A stretch of 64,000 nucleotides of DNA, taken from the NCBI RefSeq assembly GCF_014898815.1, contig NW_026515482.1, positions 186,001-250,000 of the forward strand, in the 5' to 3' direction. Below the pieces are notes generated by a model. It saw only the letters and a list, made by a program, of their open reading frames with translations, ran no database searches and had not been told where the DNA came from. Positions 41,840-57,094 of this stretch are shown piece by piece (position 1 is the stretch's first letter; the number at the start of each line of letters is the position of its first letter). This DNA comes from Panonychus citri (taxonomy: Eukaryota > Arthropoda > Arachnida > Trombidiformes > Tetranychidae). A program made the position numbers and the translations under genes.

Positions 41840-43582
41840 AGTATTTCAATTTTATGATAAAACACAACTTAAATATTAATTATTTAGTTAAATTTAACAG
41901 AAAGAAAAGAACAAGTTTAACAGTTCAAAAGATCAAAAGAGCTAAAAAGTTAAAATTAAATCCAAAAGATGGTAGCACTTTTGTGAGCGAAAAAGAACAA
42001 AAAGTAAACAAATAAATCGATAGATGTCACTGTTGATTGGAACATTGAAAATCTCAACGAACTGAAAATTGTAACGAAATATAAATTCAGTTGTTAACTT
42101 GGCGAAAGTAAAATAAGTTAAATTGTTAAATTAACGTTTTAATGGAAAGACTTTGTTGTTAATGTGTATACACTTTAATGTATATACAAGAGAAATTTTT
42201 TTACTTCTTCTTGTTATTCCAACAATCAATGAGATTCTCATTCACTAAATGTAACCTTTAACGACGACAACAATTTAGTAATAATATTAATCATTTTTTT
42301 TTTTCTTAATCAATATCGTTTAAATTAACTTGTAGTTCCTTTTAATTATATTGGAGAAAATTTTTTCTTCCCTTCTTTTTTCACTAATTACAAGACATTA
42401 ATCGTATTAATTGTGTTGACAAAATACTCTTTTTCCATTTTGTTTTTCTCCCAATTCTGTTTATCCTTTTAATTTTTATATTATTGATATTTTTTACTCC
42501 AATTTAATTGATCATCTATTCTTGATTTGATTAAGTCTTCATCCCTTTTTTTTCCAACAACAATTACAATCATTTTAATCATCTTGTGATTGTTGATAAT
42601 CATAATCAATCTTCCGTCTTGTGTCTGTGTGTCACCTTAATCATTCTGGTATCATGGTAACCCTGGAGTTCAGTTGGAAACCGGACCAAAAATCATCATC
42701 ATCTTAGGATAATTAGTAAATCATCATCATCATTATTATCATTATTTAGTATAGACATCAAACAACATTAATTAAATTGTGATTTCTTCCTCATTGTTAC
42801 ATTGGTAGACAACTAAATTAAAAGAGCGAGAGAGAGTGAAAGTGATTCCAATCAACTAATAGTTGAAAGGAAAATAATAGAAAACCAATTTAAAATAACG
42901 AATTGATTAGTTTTAATTGTGTTGATTTTTTTTCCTCTTTTCTATCGTTAGCTTTACACTTTTAATCCAATAATAATCAATTTCCATTGATAATTTAACC
43001 TAATCATTAATAGATTTTACATCTTGTCCAAACACCTTTGCTGTGTTAATTACAATTCTGTGTTAAATAATCAATTTTGATTAATCATCATCATCAATTC
43101 TGTGATTTAATTGTGTCATAATTGTATCTCCAATCTACCTCAGTGTCTAAATATCATTTCTTTTTCTCTCTCTCATCAAATTGTCTTTGTAAATTGTTTA
43201 CCTTAATTCCCATAATTACAACCTAATCCTAATCACTTTCATCTTGTATTGTCCATCCAATGCCTTTAAACAACAAGTATATAATTTATTATTATTACCC
43301 CAAGTGATTACTTTCCTCTATACAACAATTAAGGATTGAAAAAACAATTGATATAATCTTATAATCAACTAGAAATTTAAACAAATACAAAAGCCAATGG
43401 TGATTAAACAAGATTCAAATAAAGTGTCAAAGGAGAGGAAAAATCTTGAATCAGTTAATCAAGAATCAACAAGAAGCAATTTAAGGTTAAATTAACTAAT
43501 TGCATCTGAAACCTCTATCAATTTTCTTAATTATTGCTAATATATTACAACTACAATCAATAGTTAATCAACAACAACAATT
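41840..43582. other. Long intergenic region
   Basis: A+T-rich, with poly-pyrimidine and CATCAT-type low complexity (about 42680-42740). No gene seen. The promoter and 5'-UTR of the large membrane protein probably lie at its right end. Confidence 0.45.
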
Positions 43583-45953
43583 ATGTCAAACAATACGATA
43601 TCAACAAACATTTCAATCTCAAACAATTCAACGGACCAAATGATGGACAGTTTATCATTAAAGTGAGTAAATCAAAATTAAATCAACTAACCATTAATTG
43701 TTGTAGAATCTCCTCCACCCATTTAATTGAATTTAACAATTAATTGACAATCAAAGTGGTTAGGAAACAAAAATCAAATCAGAATCAAACCAGAATGCAA
43801 ATCAAGTTTCGATTCAAAGCAAAAGTAATAATAAATTAATAGATTGACAATTAATTCATTTTTCAAATCATTCATTCAAATTATGAACTAAATTCCAGTT
43901 TCTTTAATCAACTTTTCTCTCCGATAATTAACCATTGATTGTGAATTTAAAAAGGTTTGGTCATGGTAGTAATTGTAATCAGAGGGGAAAAAAAAAGATT
44001 CCATGTAATTATCATGTAATAACATTGAGAAAAAGAGTCACTCTTGAAATGATTAAAAAATTGATCATTTAGTGATAAAGTAATTAAAGGAAAATAGGTA
44101 AATGATTGATCGTTAATTGTTACATATGAAAATACATTAGAATATGGGAAATAAATGATTTGAGGATAAATTGGAGAATCAGAAAGTCACCGAACTAATT
44201 TGATTATCATTAATCCAAAAGGAAATCGCGTGTTAACCATCGAGACAATCAGTAAATTGTTTGAGGATAATGAGAGTAGACACAAAATCAGCAAATACAC
44301 ACTACAAGTGAATCCTTTTTCTTTCATATCGAATGTTGAAACTTCATTGATTAACTGTTAATCTCAAGTAAAATGGAGTAAAAAAATTAACCATAGATAT
44401 TAATAGGATAAAGTAACTAATACCTTCCTCAATAATGTAACATGGTTTCAGGGATAAACCTTTTCAAGGTCGATTCAATAAGCTATCAGTTACATTCAAT
44501 ACTTTTTTTTGACATAATTTCCCATGAAAGATGATCTTGATTATCATCATCAACATGATGGTTATGATGATTAAGATGAACATGATTATCTATACGAATG
44601 AAAATTTCCAGCATACAGAACGGATTAAGTTGACTGTTAATAAATGTATTCCTCTGATTGTTGTTGATCATGTTGACATATAAAAAAAACTAACGTTTAA
44701 ATTGTTTATCCTCAACAATAATCATCATCATGATTACATGATAAACTACTCAAGGTTCTAGGTCAATCATTATATTAATAATCAATTGTAATTTTTATCC
44801 ATTAAGTTTTGATTGGCATTGATTTCACTTAATCAGCTCTCTAATCCTCCATATAAACATATTAATCTTGCCTCCCGATTCATTCATTAAATTGTTTTTC
44901 AACCTGCTAATTAATTAGCTTTAATTGTTACAAGAATTGTTAGTTAATTGTTTGTTTGTTTTTCTATTATATTTAGACGAAGTGAAACTTTACACATTTC
45001 GGATCCCGAAAAAAACACCAAACCCGGTAAACGAATCAATTGCCGCTTATTTTGTTGTGGGTTCGTATTTGGCCTCATCAGCACGATATTGATTTTCGCA
45101 GTCACATTATGTAAGTTGCAACAATTAACTTTAATCATTTATTTACATCGAAATCTAATTGTTCACCTTTAGTTCAACTTTGATTATCCGATAACAGACA
45201 AAAAAAGTTATTGGCAATTAGTTTCAATCTGATTTGTTGCTTTAATTGTTGTGCTTTTGTTTGATTCTGTTTACCTTTCGTGATACTAATTTTCCAACAA
45301 TTAACATTTAATTAGTTAACCAAAATAATCAAATATTCACAATTATCATTATTAACCTTTTGTTATCATTGTTGAAACTTTTTTCGTGGTTGTAGACAAT
45401 CAAATTATTAAACTAATCAACTTGATTATCGGATAAACAATTGAGCTTTTTTCTATTATTATTTATACTATCAGGTTGTTACCTTTAATTACTAATCATT
45501 TTATAAATAGCAATAGGATAACAAACAGTTTATCAAGTAATTTAATTTAAATTTAAATGATCTTGAAAATTATTAATATTATCTTTCATCATCGTAATTA
45601 AATCCTATCATCAATAAGTCCAGTCAATTATTATTAACCATGGGCGATATTGATTAAATCTTTAAACAATTTATTATTAATAATCAATTTTCATATCGAT
45701 TAGTCTGTTAATTACATTGTGACTTTTTCTTATTCAATGAAAAAATCAAGGTTAAGAATCAATTGTTACCAACAATTAACACATTGCAATCAACGATAAG
45801 CAATAATTAACACTTTCACTGTTCATACTCTTCATCGTGATCATAGTTAATTATAAATTTCTAATTGTGATCAATAGTATTTGCAGATTGTTCCGATGAT
45901 ACAATTAATCAATAAACAGCAATTTTCTTTGTTCAGTAGCAATTAACAGTTAG

Positions 45954-46011
<58 letters not shown>

Positions 46012-49000
46012 GTAAACAATAAAAGCGAATATAATTTATTGATTGAGTTCATGAAGATTTTTCGATTTTTTTTCGAACTGTCGACTAATTAGTCACGTGA
46101 TTTGTTTCGAATTGTTCATTAGATACTTTCGATTACATGGGAACAATTGTTCTAGATATGCCATATTCACCTTGGAAGCAACAACAACGTTCATCGAGTT
46201 TCAATCGAACCGCTTCAACCTCCTATTCGCATCCTGATGGAGGTTCATTAATACATGATGATAATTCTGGTCATTCTCATGCTCATCATGCTCATCATCA
46301 GCAGCAACAATTTGATCCAATCAGCAGATCATATGTTTTACCTGATAGATTCAACTCAACATCAACAATCAGCTCTGTAATTAACAATCAGGTTAATAAT
46401 AATAATAATAGTCTAAGTTCAACTCAGGTAAAGTTTTCATTCAATAATTTTTTTCATAAAGGAAACTAAAAAATGAATTAACTTACTAGCCAATTATCAA
46501 CACAATTTAACTGACATTTGCTAACAATTTACTCTAATTACATTATTATAAAATTAACTAGAGATACAGAAATTCAAATGTTAATCAGATCAAATTCCTA
46601 GTTGATTGTTACAATCAAACATTAATTTAAAAGGTCAATAGTTTCTGATTTATCAATATAACATGATGATACTGGTCAGTTAATCAATAGATGAATTTTA
46701 TTAATGATAATTTTATTTATCATTTTTTTTTTCAGCCAAAAAACTCAGAATCCGATAAAAGGCAGATCACCATGAATTCTGGTGATCTTCTGGTTAATTC
46801 TGGTAATGATATTGATGTTGTCACAAATGAGACATCAAGAGTTCATCCTGATGATAATAATCATCATGAAAGTAATGATGATGATGATGATGATGATTCA
46901 TCTCATGTTTCCCCTCCTTTCCAGCCAATTCAATTTGACGATTCAGGTAAGAATGATAATTAATTGTGACAATTTGTTTCCTTTTTTTTGAATTTACATA
47001 TTTGTCCATCATTATGAATCTCACAACAATTAAAATTAATTCATCAGTCGGAATATAAATATTTCTCCCCTAATGAATTTGATACATTTAATAGGTTAAT
47101 ATTTCTGTCAAGGGTCAAGCATTTACAGAGTACATTAGTTAAGCCAGAAAATTTGCCCTCTGGCCATTTGGTGATGGGATTTACCCCTTTTCTTTGAACG
47201 GGGATCAAATCCTTTAAAAATCAAATAAACAAATGACCATCTATGTATTAAAACATTAGCCCTCAGGCCAATTAAACAAAATTAGGACCCGTTAGACCAG
47301 CAAATCGTTTTAATAACTATTTTTTCATGACTTTGATTCCGGTCCGGAATTGATGATTATTATTATATTACAGTTTCCGTTGTCAACGGGTTAATCTTTG
47401 ACCTGGTTTTCTTTATTTTCTCATAATAAAATTGAAACATTTCATCAATTGGTGGTCATTAATTTCCCTAACACTGACCACACATACGCTCATCTATGAG
47501 GTACTTTAAATATTTAAATTCAGGTCAAGATCAGATTAATTATTTTCTTTTCATTATCCAAACACTTAACTCAACAAATGAAAGGTTAAGTTTCTGGTAA
47601 AAGTTGCTGACCATCAGATTAGTTTCATTCATGGTCACTTAATTAGCTATTATTAGTATTCGAAAGGCGTTAATTGTATCATTATCTACTATTCTAGAAC
47701 TGTTCGAACTTGTTATTCAACTGATTAAATATTTAAACTCTATTATCAACAAATAACTTCCTTAGTATTTTGATTGAATCTAAATTGTTTTCTCCCGGTA
47801 TCATGATAATTAAAGATACAGAAAATTATCATTATCAGAATAATAGTTTCCCGATAATATTTGCATAATCAATTTTAGTTAATTGTGAACAATTTGGTGA
47901 AATATTATACAGATTTTTTCAAAGAAAACTATTTTCGAACAGCAATCAGTTAATTGTTGCAACTTTCAGGCAATTTAAACAATCATGTCAAATTGTATCA
48001 GTTGATTGAATCCGAAAGGTATTAACAGTAATCAAGACATGTATTGTATTTATAGCTTGAAAAAAAAGTGAGATGAACATGAAATCAAGTAAATTGTTGT
48101 TGATTGTTGTCAATTGTTTCATACACCATTTAATTTAATTATGAAATTGCATTTCAAAACTAAATTACCAACTTGATAATAGCTTTTAAATGAAGATGTC
48201 ACTCTCATAATAAACATTGAAAGTAAACAAAAATTTAATAGTCAATTTTTTTTACTAAATCAATTGATCAACTTTTAATTGTCAAAACAATCAAAAAATA
48301 ATAGATCATTATCAAAATTTTATAAAAATTGTAACAATTTAATACCAATGATTGTCTCAGTTGTATCAACAATCAAAGTGTCAACATTATTCAATAGCTA
48401 ATTAACTTGAACTAATTGAATTGTTATATTGTTAATTATCATTTGGGTTCTCCAACTTAATTATAATTTAATATTATTTCTTGTTTTTTTATCAAACAGC
48501 GGACTCGGTGTTTAACAACAATAATCAAGTCCGTCGGGATGGAAAGACAATTGACCTTTCACAACGGTCAACAACATCGGCACCTTATTTAATTGCCGAT
48601 AATATAACAGTTAATCATCATCATGAAAATAGTTCTGAATCATCAACATTATCATCTATTGGCACTTCTGTTGAGATGATGATAATGGAGACATCAAATC
48701 GTAAGGATAATATTTCATCCGAATCAATTGTCACCTTGATCCCACCAGAGTCAGAAATTACAATTGTAACCAGAGAAATACTCAATCATACCGATAACAA
48801 TAGAGGTCGAAATAGTCCCTTGGGGTCAGTTGGTAGTCGATCGGTCAATATGACAAATGATGATGATGAAAGTTTACCAACCGTTTCCACAATTATAACG
48901 TTTGGATTCATTGAAAATTCTGAAAACTCAAGTACACTTCAAGATGGATCCAATAATTCACATGAAAATCAGTCAACAATTATCACCGAATCTCCAATCG

Positions 49001-52000
49001 GTGGTATAATAATTGATTTAACAACTAATGGTCAACCAGAGATGACCGATAAAATGACCATTGGCATTTCATCAAGTAATTTAACGACCACCAATGAACC
49101 AAATGACCACAACAAGTCAACATCACCACATTCAGATCTTAAGGTAACATTGGATATTGATTCTCAATCAATTAGTAACAATCAAACTGAATCAACGCCA
49201 TTAATCAACGTGACACAATCAGCGACAATATTAACAACACAAGCAACTACTTCAATATCACCAACAATTAAGTTAACACCAACAACTTTAACCACAACAT
49301 TAAAATCAATGATACAGTCCAATGAACCGTTAACTTCATCATCAACAATGTCACCATCTTTGAGTGAAAGTGACACCCAAAGACAATTCAACAATTTAAC
49401 AATTAACATTACCAACAATCAGACAACAGTTACAAAAGCCAATGAAACCTTGCCAACGACCAAAACAATTAATCAAACCAAATTAAGGATTGGTGATTTA
49501 GCGACACAGGATAATAATAATACCAATGAATCAAAACAATCAGATCCTTTGATTGTTACGAGGAAACTTGAAATTACATTAACTACAACACCTTTAACCA
49601 CGTTAATTACCAATGTTAATAGTAGTGAAAATGAACAATTTACACCAACAATTAAATCACAATTGATTGAAAAGTCTACCAACGATTCCAATTATAATAA
49701 AACTGATCATCTTAATCATTTACCTTCATCTGATTACAATTTAACCATAATCACATCAATGGATAATTTAAACAATTCAAATGTTAATTTAACCCAATCA
49801 ACAATTCATCCAGTTGAAAGGTCAATCATTGATAATTCAACGATTAATAATCTCAACAATTTAACAAATGAAATGATAACAATTAATGGTGGTAACAGTT
49901 CATTGGATATTGATAATCTATCGATAACAATTAAAATCCCGGTAATAATCAACGGGACCAATTTAAATGATTCCAATGATTTAATGATTAAATCAAACGC
50001 TACATCAAATTGGGAAAAACAATCAAACTCAACCCAAATTGTGAACAATTTATTCACCAATGAAACGGAAACGATCAATGGAACCTCCTCAAGATTAAAT
50101 GAAACAATTACACCAATCGAATTGATTGGAAATAATCTAAACGAATCTCTATCAAATTTAACAATTGATTCAGTTAATGGAACATCGGACAATTACAATA
50201 ATAATACAATGGAATCAATGATTGGAACCACAGCAAGTCCATTGGAATGTAATTCTAAGCAGATTCGTTGCTTTATCAATCAAGATAAAGAGGCTTGTCT
50301 ATCAGCTGATGTTGTTTGTGACGGTGTTCGTGATTGTACCGATGGTTCAGATGAATCTGATTGTAGTCAATCATGTGGATCAAATTTCAGGTGTGGCAAT
50401 GAATCAAGTGTAACCTGTATTTCCCGTAAATACCTTTGCGATGGTCTAATGGACTGTGATGATGGTTCAGACGAATCATCTTGTTACTTTGCCTCATGTG
50501 AGAATCAACTTTCCTGTGCCGATAAATCATCTTGTCTCCTTCCAATTCAAGTTTGCGATGGTAAATATGATTGTCGTGATCACTCAGATGAACAAGAGTG
50601 TGGTAAGTAGATTAACCTATTGTGTAGTTTTTTTTTTATTACCTGAGAGAGAAATCAAGTTTCCAGAATAAAACTAGGCCATAGATCGTTGAGGTCTATA
50701 GCGCTTATGGCAAATACGGTCAGTTAATTGTTAGCTTGTAACTTTTTTCTTCTTCTTCTCTTACCATCAACTCTCCGCTAATATCATTTCTTAGATAATC
50801 ACTAGATGAAGTGAAATTAGAGGCTTTCGGTCAGGTCATTTCTATGGAAAGAAACTTAAGATTATGAGAGAGAAAATTTCATTGCGATAATGTCCAAAGT
50901 CTAGGTAAAGGTAAACTCGTGCAAAATAATGAAGCTCAGCATCTATTTGACTGATTGATTGGTTGGAAGACTTAATTGTTATGTAAAAAGATGATGATAA
51001 TGATTAAATTGTACCTTTGAAATGTTAATTTTTGCAAGAGAAACAATTTCTCTCTCTTAATGATTTTCATGATAAAAAAAACCAGTATCATGATGATTAT
51101 AATCATCATTATATTAATCGTTTCATAGTCATTAGGGAAATAAATCTTGAGCTGGTTTTTAATCATTGATTGTTAAACCAGTTAAGATGAATCATTAAAT
51201 AAGATTGACCGATCTCTGGGTATCACTTTTTTTTTCGCGATTAAACTTACTAATCTTTCTTCATTTTCTATTGACCAGTTGACCATTCGACCTGTTTATC
51301 GGTGGGTAAATTTTTCTGTGACAATATGTGCATCGAGTACTCGTTACGATGTGATGGTTCAAAGGACTGTTCTGATGGTACCGACGAATCGAACTGCAGT
51401 AAGTATCATCATCATCATCATCTTACGAGTAATTAAGGTTTGAACATTTGGTTTTTTTTGCTAATCCATGGGTTCATTAATCTCCCAATCAGGAAGAGAG
51501 TAGGAAATGATGGTAACCACTTAGTAAATTGTTACAATTTAGGTTAAATCAGAGTTAAATTACTAATCCATACTGTGAGAAAATGAAACAATATTAATTG
51601 GTATTCTAAGTTCATTTTCCTTCAAATTCAATACTCTCCCTCTCTCTCTATGGTAGATTAAATGTATTAATAGTTGATAGAAGATTAAAAGTCGTCTTTA
51701 AAATGGATATAAATACCTAGAAGATGATTGAGATGATGATGATGAAGAAAATAATCAAAGTAAACCATTTCTACCTGGAGTGAGAGAGACGTAGAAACCT
51801 TGATGATAAAGAGGAAAAAAACATACGGAAAACTAGGGATAAATGGCGATTGTTTCCCTAATGAGTTTCCCTTTTTTCCATCATCATTCATCTTCCCATC
51901 ATCATCATCAACAACCATCAACATGATGATTATCTTTGTGGTGTAAAGATGTAATTGTGATGAAGTGAAAGTTTTTCTCCCCGTAACTGCCAATACAATT

Positions 52001-55000
52001 GAAGAGAGTTTTTTTTTCACTGATACTGACCCACTCTCTAACTTTGCCCTAGTTTTCCAGGTAATAGGCAATGTATTAGGGCGTGTAAATGAACTTTGAA
52101 AGGTACAGAAGAAAAATCAAAGTGAAAGTACAACGAAAGAAAAAAAAAGTTGCAATTACGCATCATTATCGCCTCCGGCTAAAGATTTAAGATGTTCAAT
52201 ATTAATAACAATTTAGGTAAATGAAAGTAAAAGTTACGAGAAAGAAATGAAAAAAAAAATTGATTGGTGAAAATGATGAGCCTCGAAATCCTTGGGATTA
52301 ATTATATTTCAAAGTTAATTGTTTGTAATCAAATTGATTCACCTTAATGGATTCATCATGCTTACCTTTCAAAAAGGTGAGGTTATGATAATTAACATGA
52401 TGAACCCGAAGATGTTACAATTTACCTTAATCATCAATATTATTGATCTCTAATTATCAAACTTTTTGATTGAATTAATAGTTTGAAAACCTAACAATTA
52501 AAATTGAAGATTAGCAACATTTAATTTTATTATCATCCATTTCTTAATCATCATTATTCAGGTCAAATCTTTGTGACTAATAACTAATCGTTTAATTGTG
52601 AAAATTTACTTGAAAATTTAAATTGCGCTCGAAAATTTGGTTTCATAATTACCAAAGTAGTTAATTGTTGAGTTTAGAAAAACTTTTCCATCTTTAACAA
52701 TTAACTAGAAAGCTACAATCAGATTAACAATTTGATTTAATGATCACCATTAACAATTGGTCAGAAATTAATTGTCAAGGTAAATCAATAAAAAAAACTA
52801 CGATTCCTCAACTAAATTAACATAATTACTCAATTGAAACTTTAATCACTATTACAATTTATCATCACATTTACCTTAACAATCAATTGTTCACTTTTCC
52901 TTAATCATTTCTTGTTAATTCAGTTCTTTTGATTTTGTTTTTTTTTTGAAAATCTTTTCTCCATGGATCATGATTTAAGTTAATTGTTTACTTGATTGTG
53001 TGATAATCAAGATCGCAATTGTCAATGTTATCGGAAACGGAAATGTTATGTTATTTTCCTGTGATGCAAATGCTACAATTTACATTGATGATAATCAGTT
53101 AATTGTCTGAATTAATTAACACTTTCAAGAAATAGATGAAAACAAATTAATCAAGTTAACATAATCAAAAGTTTGAAAATGTTAATTATCTAACAATTAG
53201 TGTTGGTAATTCCATAATTAATACAATGTGTCTGCTTTTCTGAATAGCAGCAATTAATTGTTGTCTATTTCTTGATCAAGTAAATTCCCCAAGGGCAAAT
53301 GATTACATCTTAATTAACTCAATTGATTGTGATTAGCATAATATTGTAAACCTATTTCTTGATTAATCATTTAACTAAATCTTTTCATCATCGTAATCAG
53401 AAAACCATTGACATTGAGATTGAATAATTTATTTAATTGTTGATTGTTTATCAACTACAGACAATCAATATCTGAAATAATTTCCATTAATTTCAATGTT
53501 AATTTACTGATTGTTGACTTTCACCATGAAACAATTTCCTCTGTAGTTAATGGTTGAAAAGTAAACACAATTAAAAAAAACATTTCGTACAATTTGCCAA
53601 CTATCATTTCATGATTATCTTGATTGTTGATTGTGAACGTTTATCAAATGTAGGCAACAATCAGCAATCACTTTCTATTTACAATTAACTCTTTTTTTTT
53701 ATTTGCTCGTTGATTCAGTTTAGTGATTGATAAATTATCATCAATCAGATACAATTACAATCGAGACATCGTTCTGTAAGGTCACCCAATTAGTTTTTCC
53801 GTCAATCAAATTTTCATGCTCAATTAAATATGTCAATAGACTTGTTGATTTGCTTAAATTGTTGTTAAATTGTATTTCTAACAATTGATATAATAAAGTA
53901 TTTACTATCAATTTGTTTTTCCTTTTTTCTTGATCGTTATCATGAATGATTAACACTCCAAATTGATCAACTTAATACAATTATATCACTTAAATTAATA
54001 CTTGTCGTTAATTGTTAATCAAATCGTTTCGACAAAAAGTTAATCATGATTTAGTTTTCCTGTTATCTTAATAGCAAAGGAAACCGTAACAATCAGATTG
54101 ACTGGATTAACCTTTATTGTCCGGAATTGATTACCATTAAAATGAATCTAATGCCAAATAATTAATGATCAAAGGAAAACAATCAATTAGTTAATCAATC
54201 AATTTTTTTTCTAAATTAATTTAGCTTGCACAAATGAAGAGTTTAAATGTTGGAATGGCGATTGTATTGACAAAACTTTGGTCTGTGATGGTCAAGTTAA
54301 TTGTCGTGATTCGAGTGATGAATGGTCTTGTGGTGAGTATTAATTGTTGAGAATAATCATCTAATAATAATAATAGATAGCAATCGACTTTGTAATCTTA
54401 ATTGTAATTCTTTTAATTTGATTTTAATTCAGTTAAAACTGATGAGAACAACGTGGTCTCAATGGTCAATCCGTCAACTGGAAATTGGGCTTTACTTTGT
54501 GCTGATGAATCTCCTCTCGGTGAATCTGATTACTCCTTATTGTGCCAAAAAATGGGTCTCGAATCAGCTGTTAATTACTCAACAACCATAATTAAAACAA
54601 TCGGTGAGGTTGAATGGGTTATCCATAATGGATCCAATGTGATCTCTCTCGAAAATTGTAATTCATCATCAATTTTGATGCTCGAGTGCCAAACATTTAA
54701 ATGTAGCATGATGGCCACGACTCCATTACAGCCAACATCATCATCTACACAACCTTCATCTTTATCATCAACACTGTCCCCAACATTATCCACACCATTA
54801 GCCAATATCTCACCAATTCCAGAGTCAAGTTTAAACACTACTTCAACTAATACCACCACGACCACAACCTCCACCACCAAAGGTACCACCATGGTAACTG
54901 ATAGTATTACCACTTCAACTAGTTCATCAACTACTTCACCATCAACTCCACTCATCTCATCAACATTGTCATCGGGAACATCTCCTTCAACATTATCTTC

Positions 55001-57094
55001 ATCTAATGTACCCATAATTTCAAGCACACCACCAACACCAACCGGATCCTCACCCGCATCAACAATTGAAGCATCTTTATTAGCCATACCTGCCATTAAT
55101 TACAATATCCCGTTGAGTCGTCCAACTCGAGCCGCGAGTCCTAATGAGATCCAATCAATGGTAATTGTCAAGAGAAACGCAACCGATTCAATCAAGAACA
55201 AGAAACAATGTCTCGCTCAAATTATATCACCAATGTGGCTTCTTTCATCAGCTGAGTGTTTAAAGTAAGTTTAATTGCTCGATAATAATCATCAATCCAA
55301 AAGTTCATTAACTTTCGAGATGAATCAAATCTCATGTTGTTAACATGCGAAGGAATCAGGAAGAAACAATTAATAACTTTTGTTTCCTGATTCCAATAAT
55401 CAATCAACAAAGTTCACAAGAAAACAAAAGCTTTTGCACCATATGAATAGTAAATTTAATAAACTGATATTGACAATTAGTTAATCACAATTAAAGGTAA
55501 CAACAAATGATCGTGTTAATGACCATTAATTTGATCAGAGAAAGTTATTAGACTCTCATGATTAATGATGATTTAAGATCAAAGGTTTAGTTGATTGATT
55601 GATTGTTGATTTTATCAATTAAGTTATTTGAATTGTTTATTGTTAATTACAATCGTTACTTTTTGCTAAGAGTTAATAAAATCAAGTTGATTAATTGATT
55701 TTTTCTTAATTTTCAGACAATTGCAAGATGTCCAAGGATTAATAGTCGAAGCGAATACAAGTCGGTTCCTTGGAACTGTTAATCAAGTAATTCTTCATCC
55801 GCACACATCAAAGTTCCGTTATCTTCATATTCGAGATTTTGACCTCGCCTTGATTAACTTAAAATCGCCTCTTCCATTGAGCTCAAGTTTGATGAGCTCA
55901 ATTTGTCTACCCGAAAGTGACGTGGCCTCTGATATTACCTGTTTCATGCCAGTTCTTGGTGAGACGGAAGCTCGTCCCTACTTAATCCAGGATAGATCGT
56001 TATGTAATGAGCGTCGGCATTTCAATTCCTCTCTCAATCAACGGCAAATTTGTTCATCGGCAAGTGACGAATCGCCCGATTATGTACCTGATCCTGGTTC
56101 TAATCTTGTTTGCCTATCAAGTTCAACCGAATGGTTTATCGGGGGATTCGTGTCCTTTGCAAGTCCACGAACCAGTTACACTAAACACCCGTCGGTCTTT
56201 TCAAATGTATTTGCGATGAAAGATTTTATCAATCATGTGATTGCCGTTAATCTTTATCAATCTAAAATAGAGACGAAATTCAATTATACCTTTGACCTGA
56301 CAAGTTCACTTGGAAACAATGAGACACTGATTAATAGCAATGGTACCTCATCAATAGACAATAATGACATTGGAAAAACAGATAATTCAATCGGAACAAC
56401 AGTTAATCATGACAGCTTAAAACAAGCAATTAAAAAGTATTCAAACAATATCTTATTACACAATGGAACAGAAAATGTAACAATTAATCAATCGCTAATT
56501 GATTTAACAAAATTCGCTGATCGATCAAGATCATTGAATTTAGATTATGATAACTCATCAATTTATATTGACTCTCAATTGAACACTAACCAAACAATCA
56601 ATGGTTCATCTCTAATCTTAGATGAACTTCCGATTATCAACAATCAAACAAACGGTACACAAAGAAATACTCTCAGATCTGAACATGGAAGATTAATTGA
56701 TTTAGTTAATGATAATGAAAATGGAACAATTATTAATCAGATGGAGAAAACAACAAACTCGTCAAATCCAATTGATGAAAATCTATCATTTAATCCAACT
56801 ACTGATTCGATATCAAACTCATCCATTAATACTACTTCAACATCGACATCAGCACTCACATCGTCTACACCAACAACACCATCGACACTAACAATCTCAT
56901 CATCATCTTCATCAACACCATTTTCAATTTCCTCTTCATCTTCATCCTCATCTTCATCTTCATCAACAACTTCATTATCATCAAATGAGACTAACATGAG
57001 ATCCATGATGATTATGGAAACGTCCACTGGTCCCACTACTTTAGGTGTTACTAATTATCCAATAATTAACAACATCACAATCATGAGAAATTAA
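43583..57094 (+). CDS. Type II membrane LDLa-SRCR-serine protease homologue (inactive), 1756 aa
   Basis: Nine exons: 43583-43662, 44977-45110, 46123-46427, 46736-46946, 48500-50602, 51279-51398, 54225-54332, 54433-55264 and 55717-57094. All join in phase. Residues 1-50 are cytoplasmic and 51-72 one membrane segment (LFCCGFVFGLISTILIFAV). About 750 residues of Asn/Thr/Ser-rich stalk follow, packed with N-x-S/T sites. Five LDLa modules (CDG..DC.DGSDE.C pattern) span about 827-1020: three in exon 5, one each in exons 6 and 7. An SRCR module is at about 1021-1112 (WALLCADE to LENCNSSSILMLECQ). After a Thr/Ser linker comes a trypsin-like domain (about 1252-1490) and a 270-residue Ser/Thr/Asn tail. 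The catalytic His motif reads SSAEC (Glu1295), the Asp is kept (DFDLAL, Asp1340), and the Ser motif reads DPGSNLVC (Pro1424). It is therefore a corin-like architecture with a dead protease. Confidence 0.85.
45957..46008 (+). repeat. (GA)26 microsatellite in intron 2
   Basis: An uninterrupted GA run lies 115 bases before exon 3 of the large membrane protein. Confidence 0.97.
47050..48499. other. Intron 4 of the membrane protein gene
   Basis: A 1.55-kb intron (from 46947). It holds short clusters of GCCCTCTGG/GCCCTCAGG-type words at 47150-47270 but no frame or RNA-like structure I can name. Confidence 0.45.
51399..54224. other. Intron 6 of the membrane protein gene
   Basis: The longest intron in the window (2.8 kb), between LDLa modules 4 and 5. 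A+T-rich. The minus-strand open frame at 51685-52071 is low complexity and not supported as a gene. Confidence 0.5.

Noticed and set aside
42645..42665. GGTATCATGGTAACC as an RFX X-box
   Set aside because: Only one half site fits; the other half deviates and no ciliary gene is adjacent.
50687..50722. GCCATA...TATGGC hairpin in intron 5 as a possible microRNA precursor
   Set aside because: Only six paired bases at the base of the stem; the interior does not pair well.
51685..52071. 128-codon minus-strand frame inside intron 6
   Set aside because: Rich in His/Asp from CAT repeats and lacking splice or family support.
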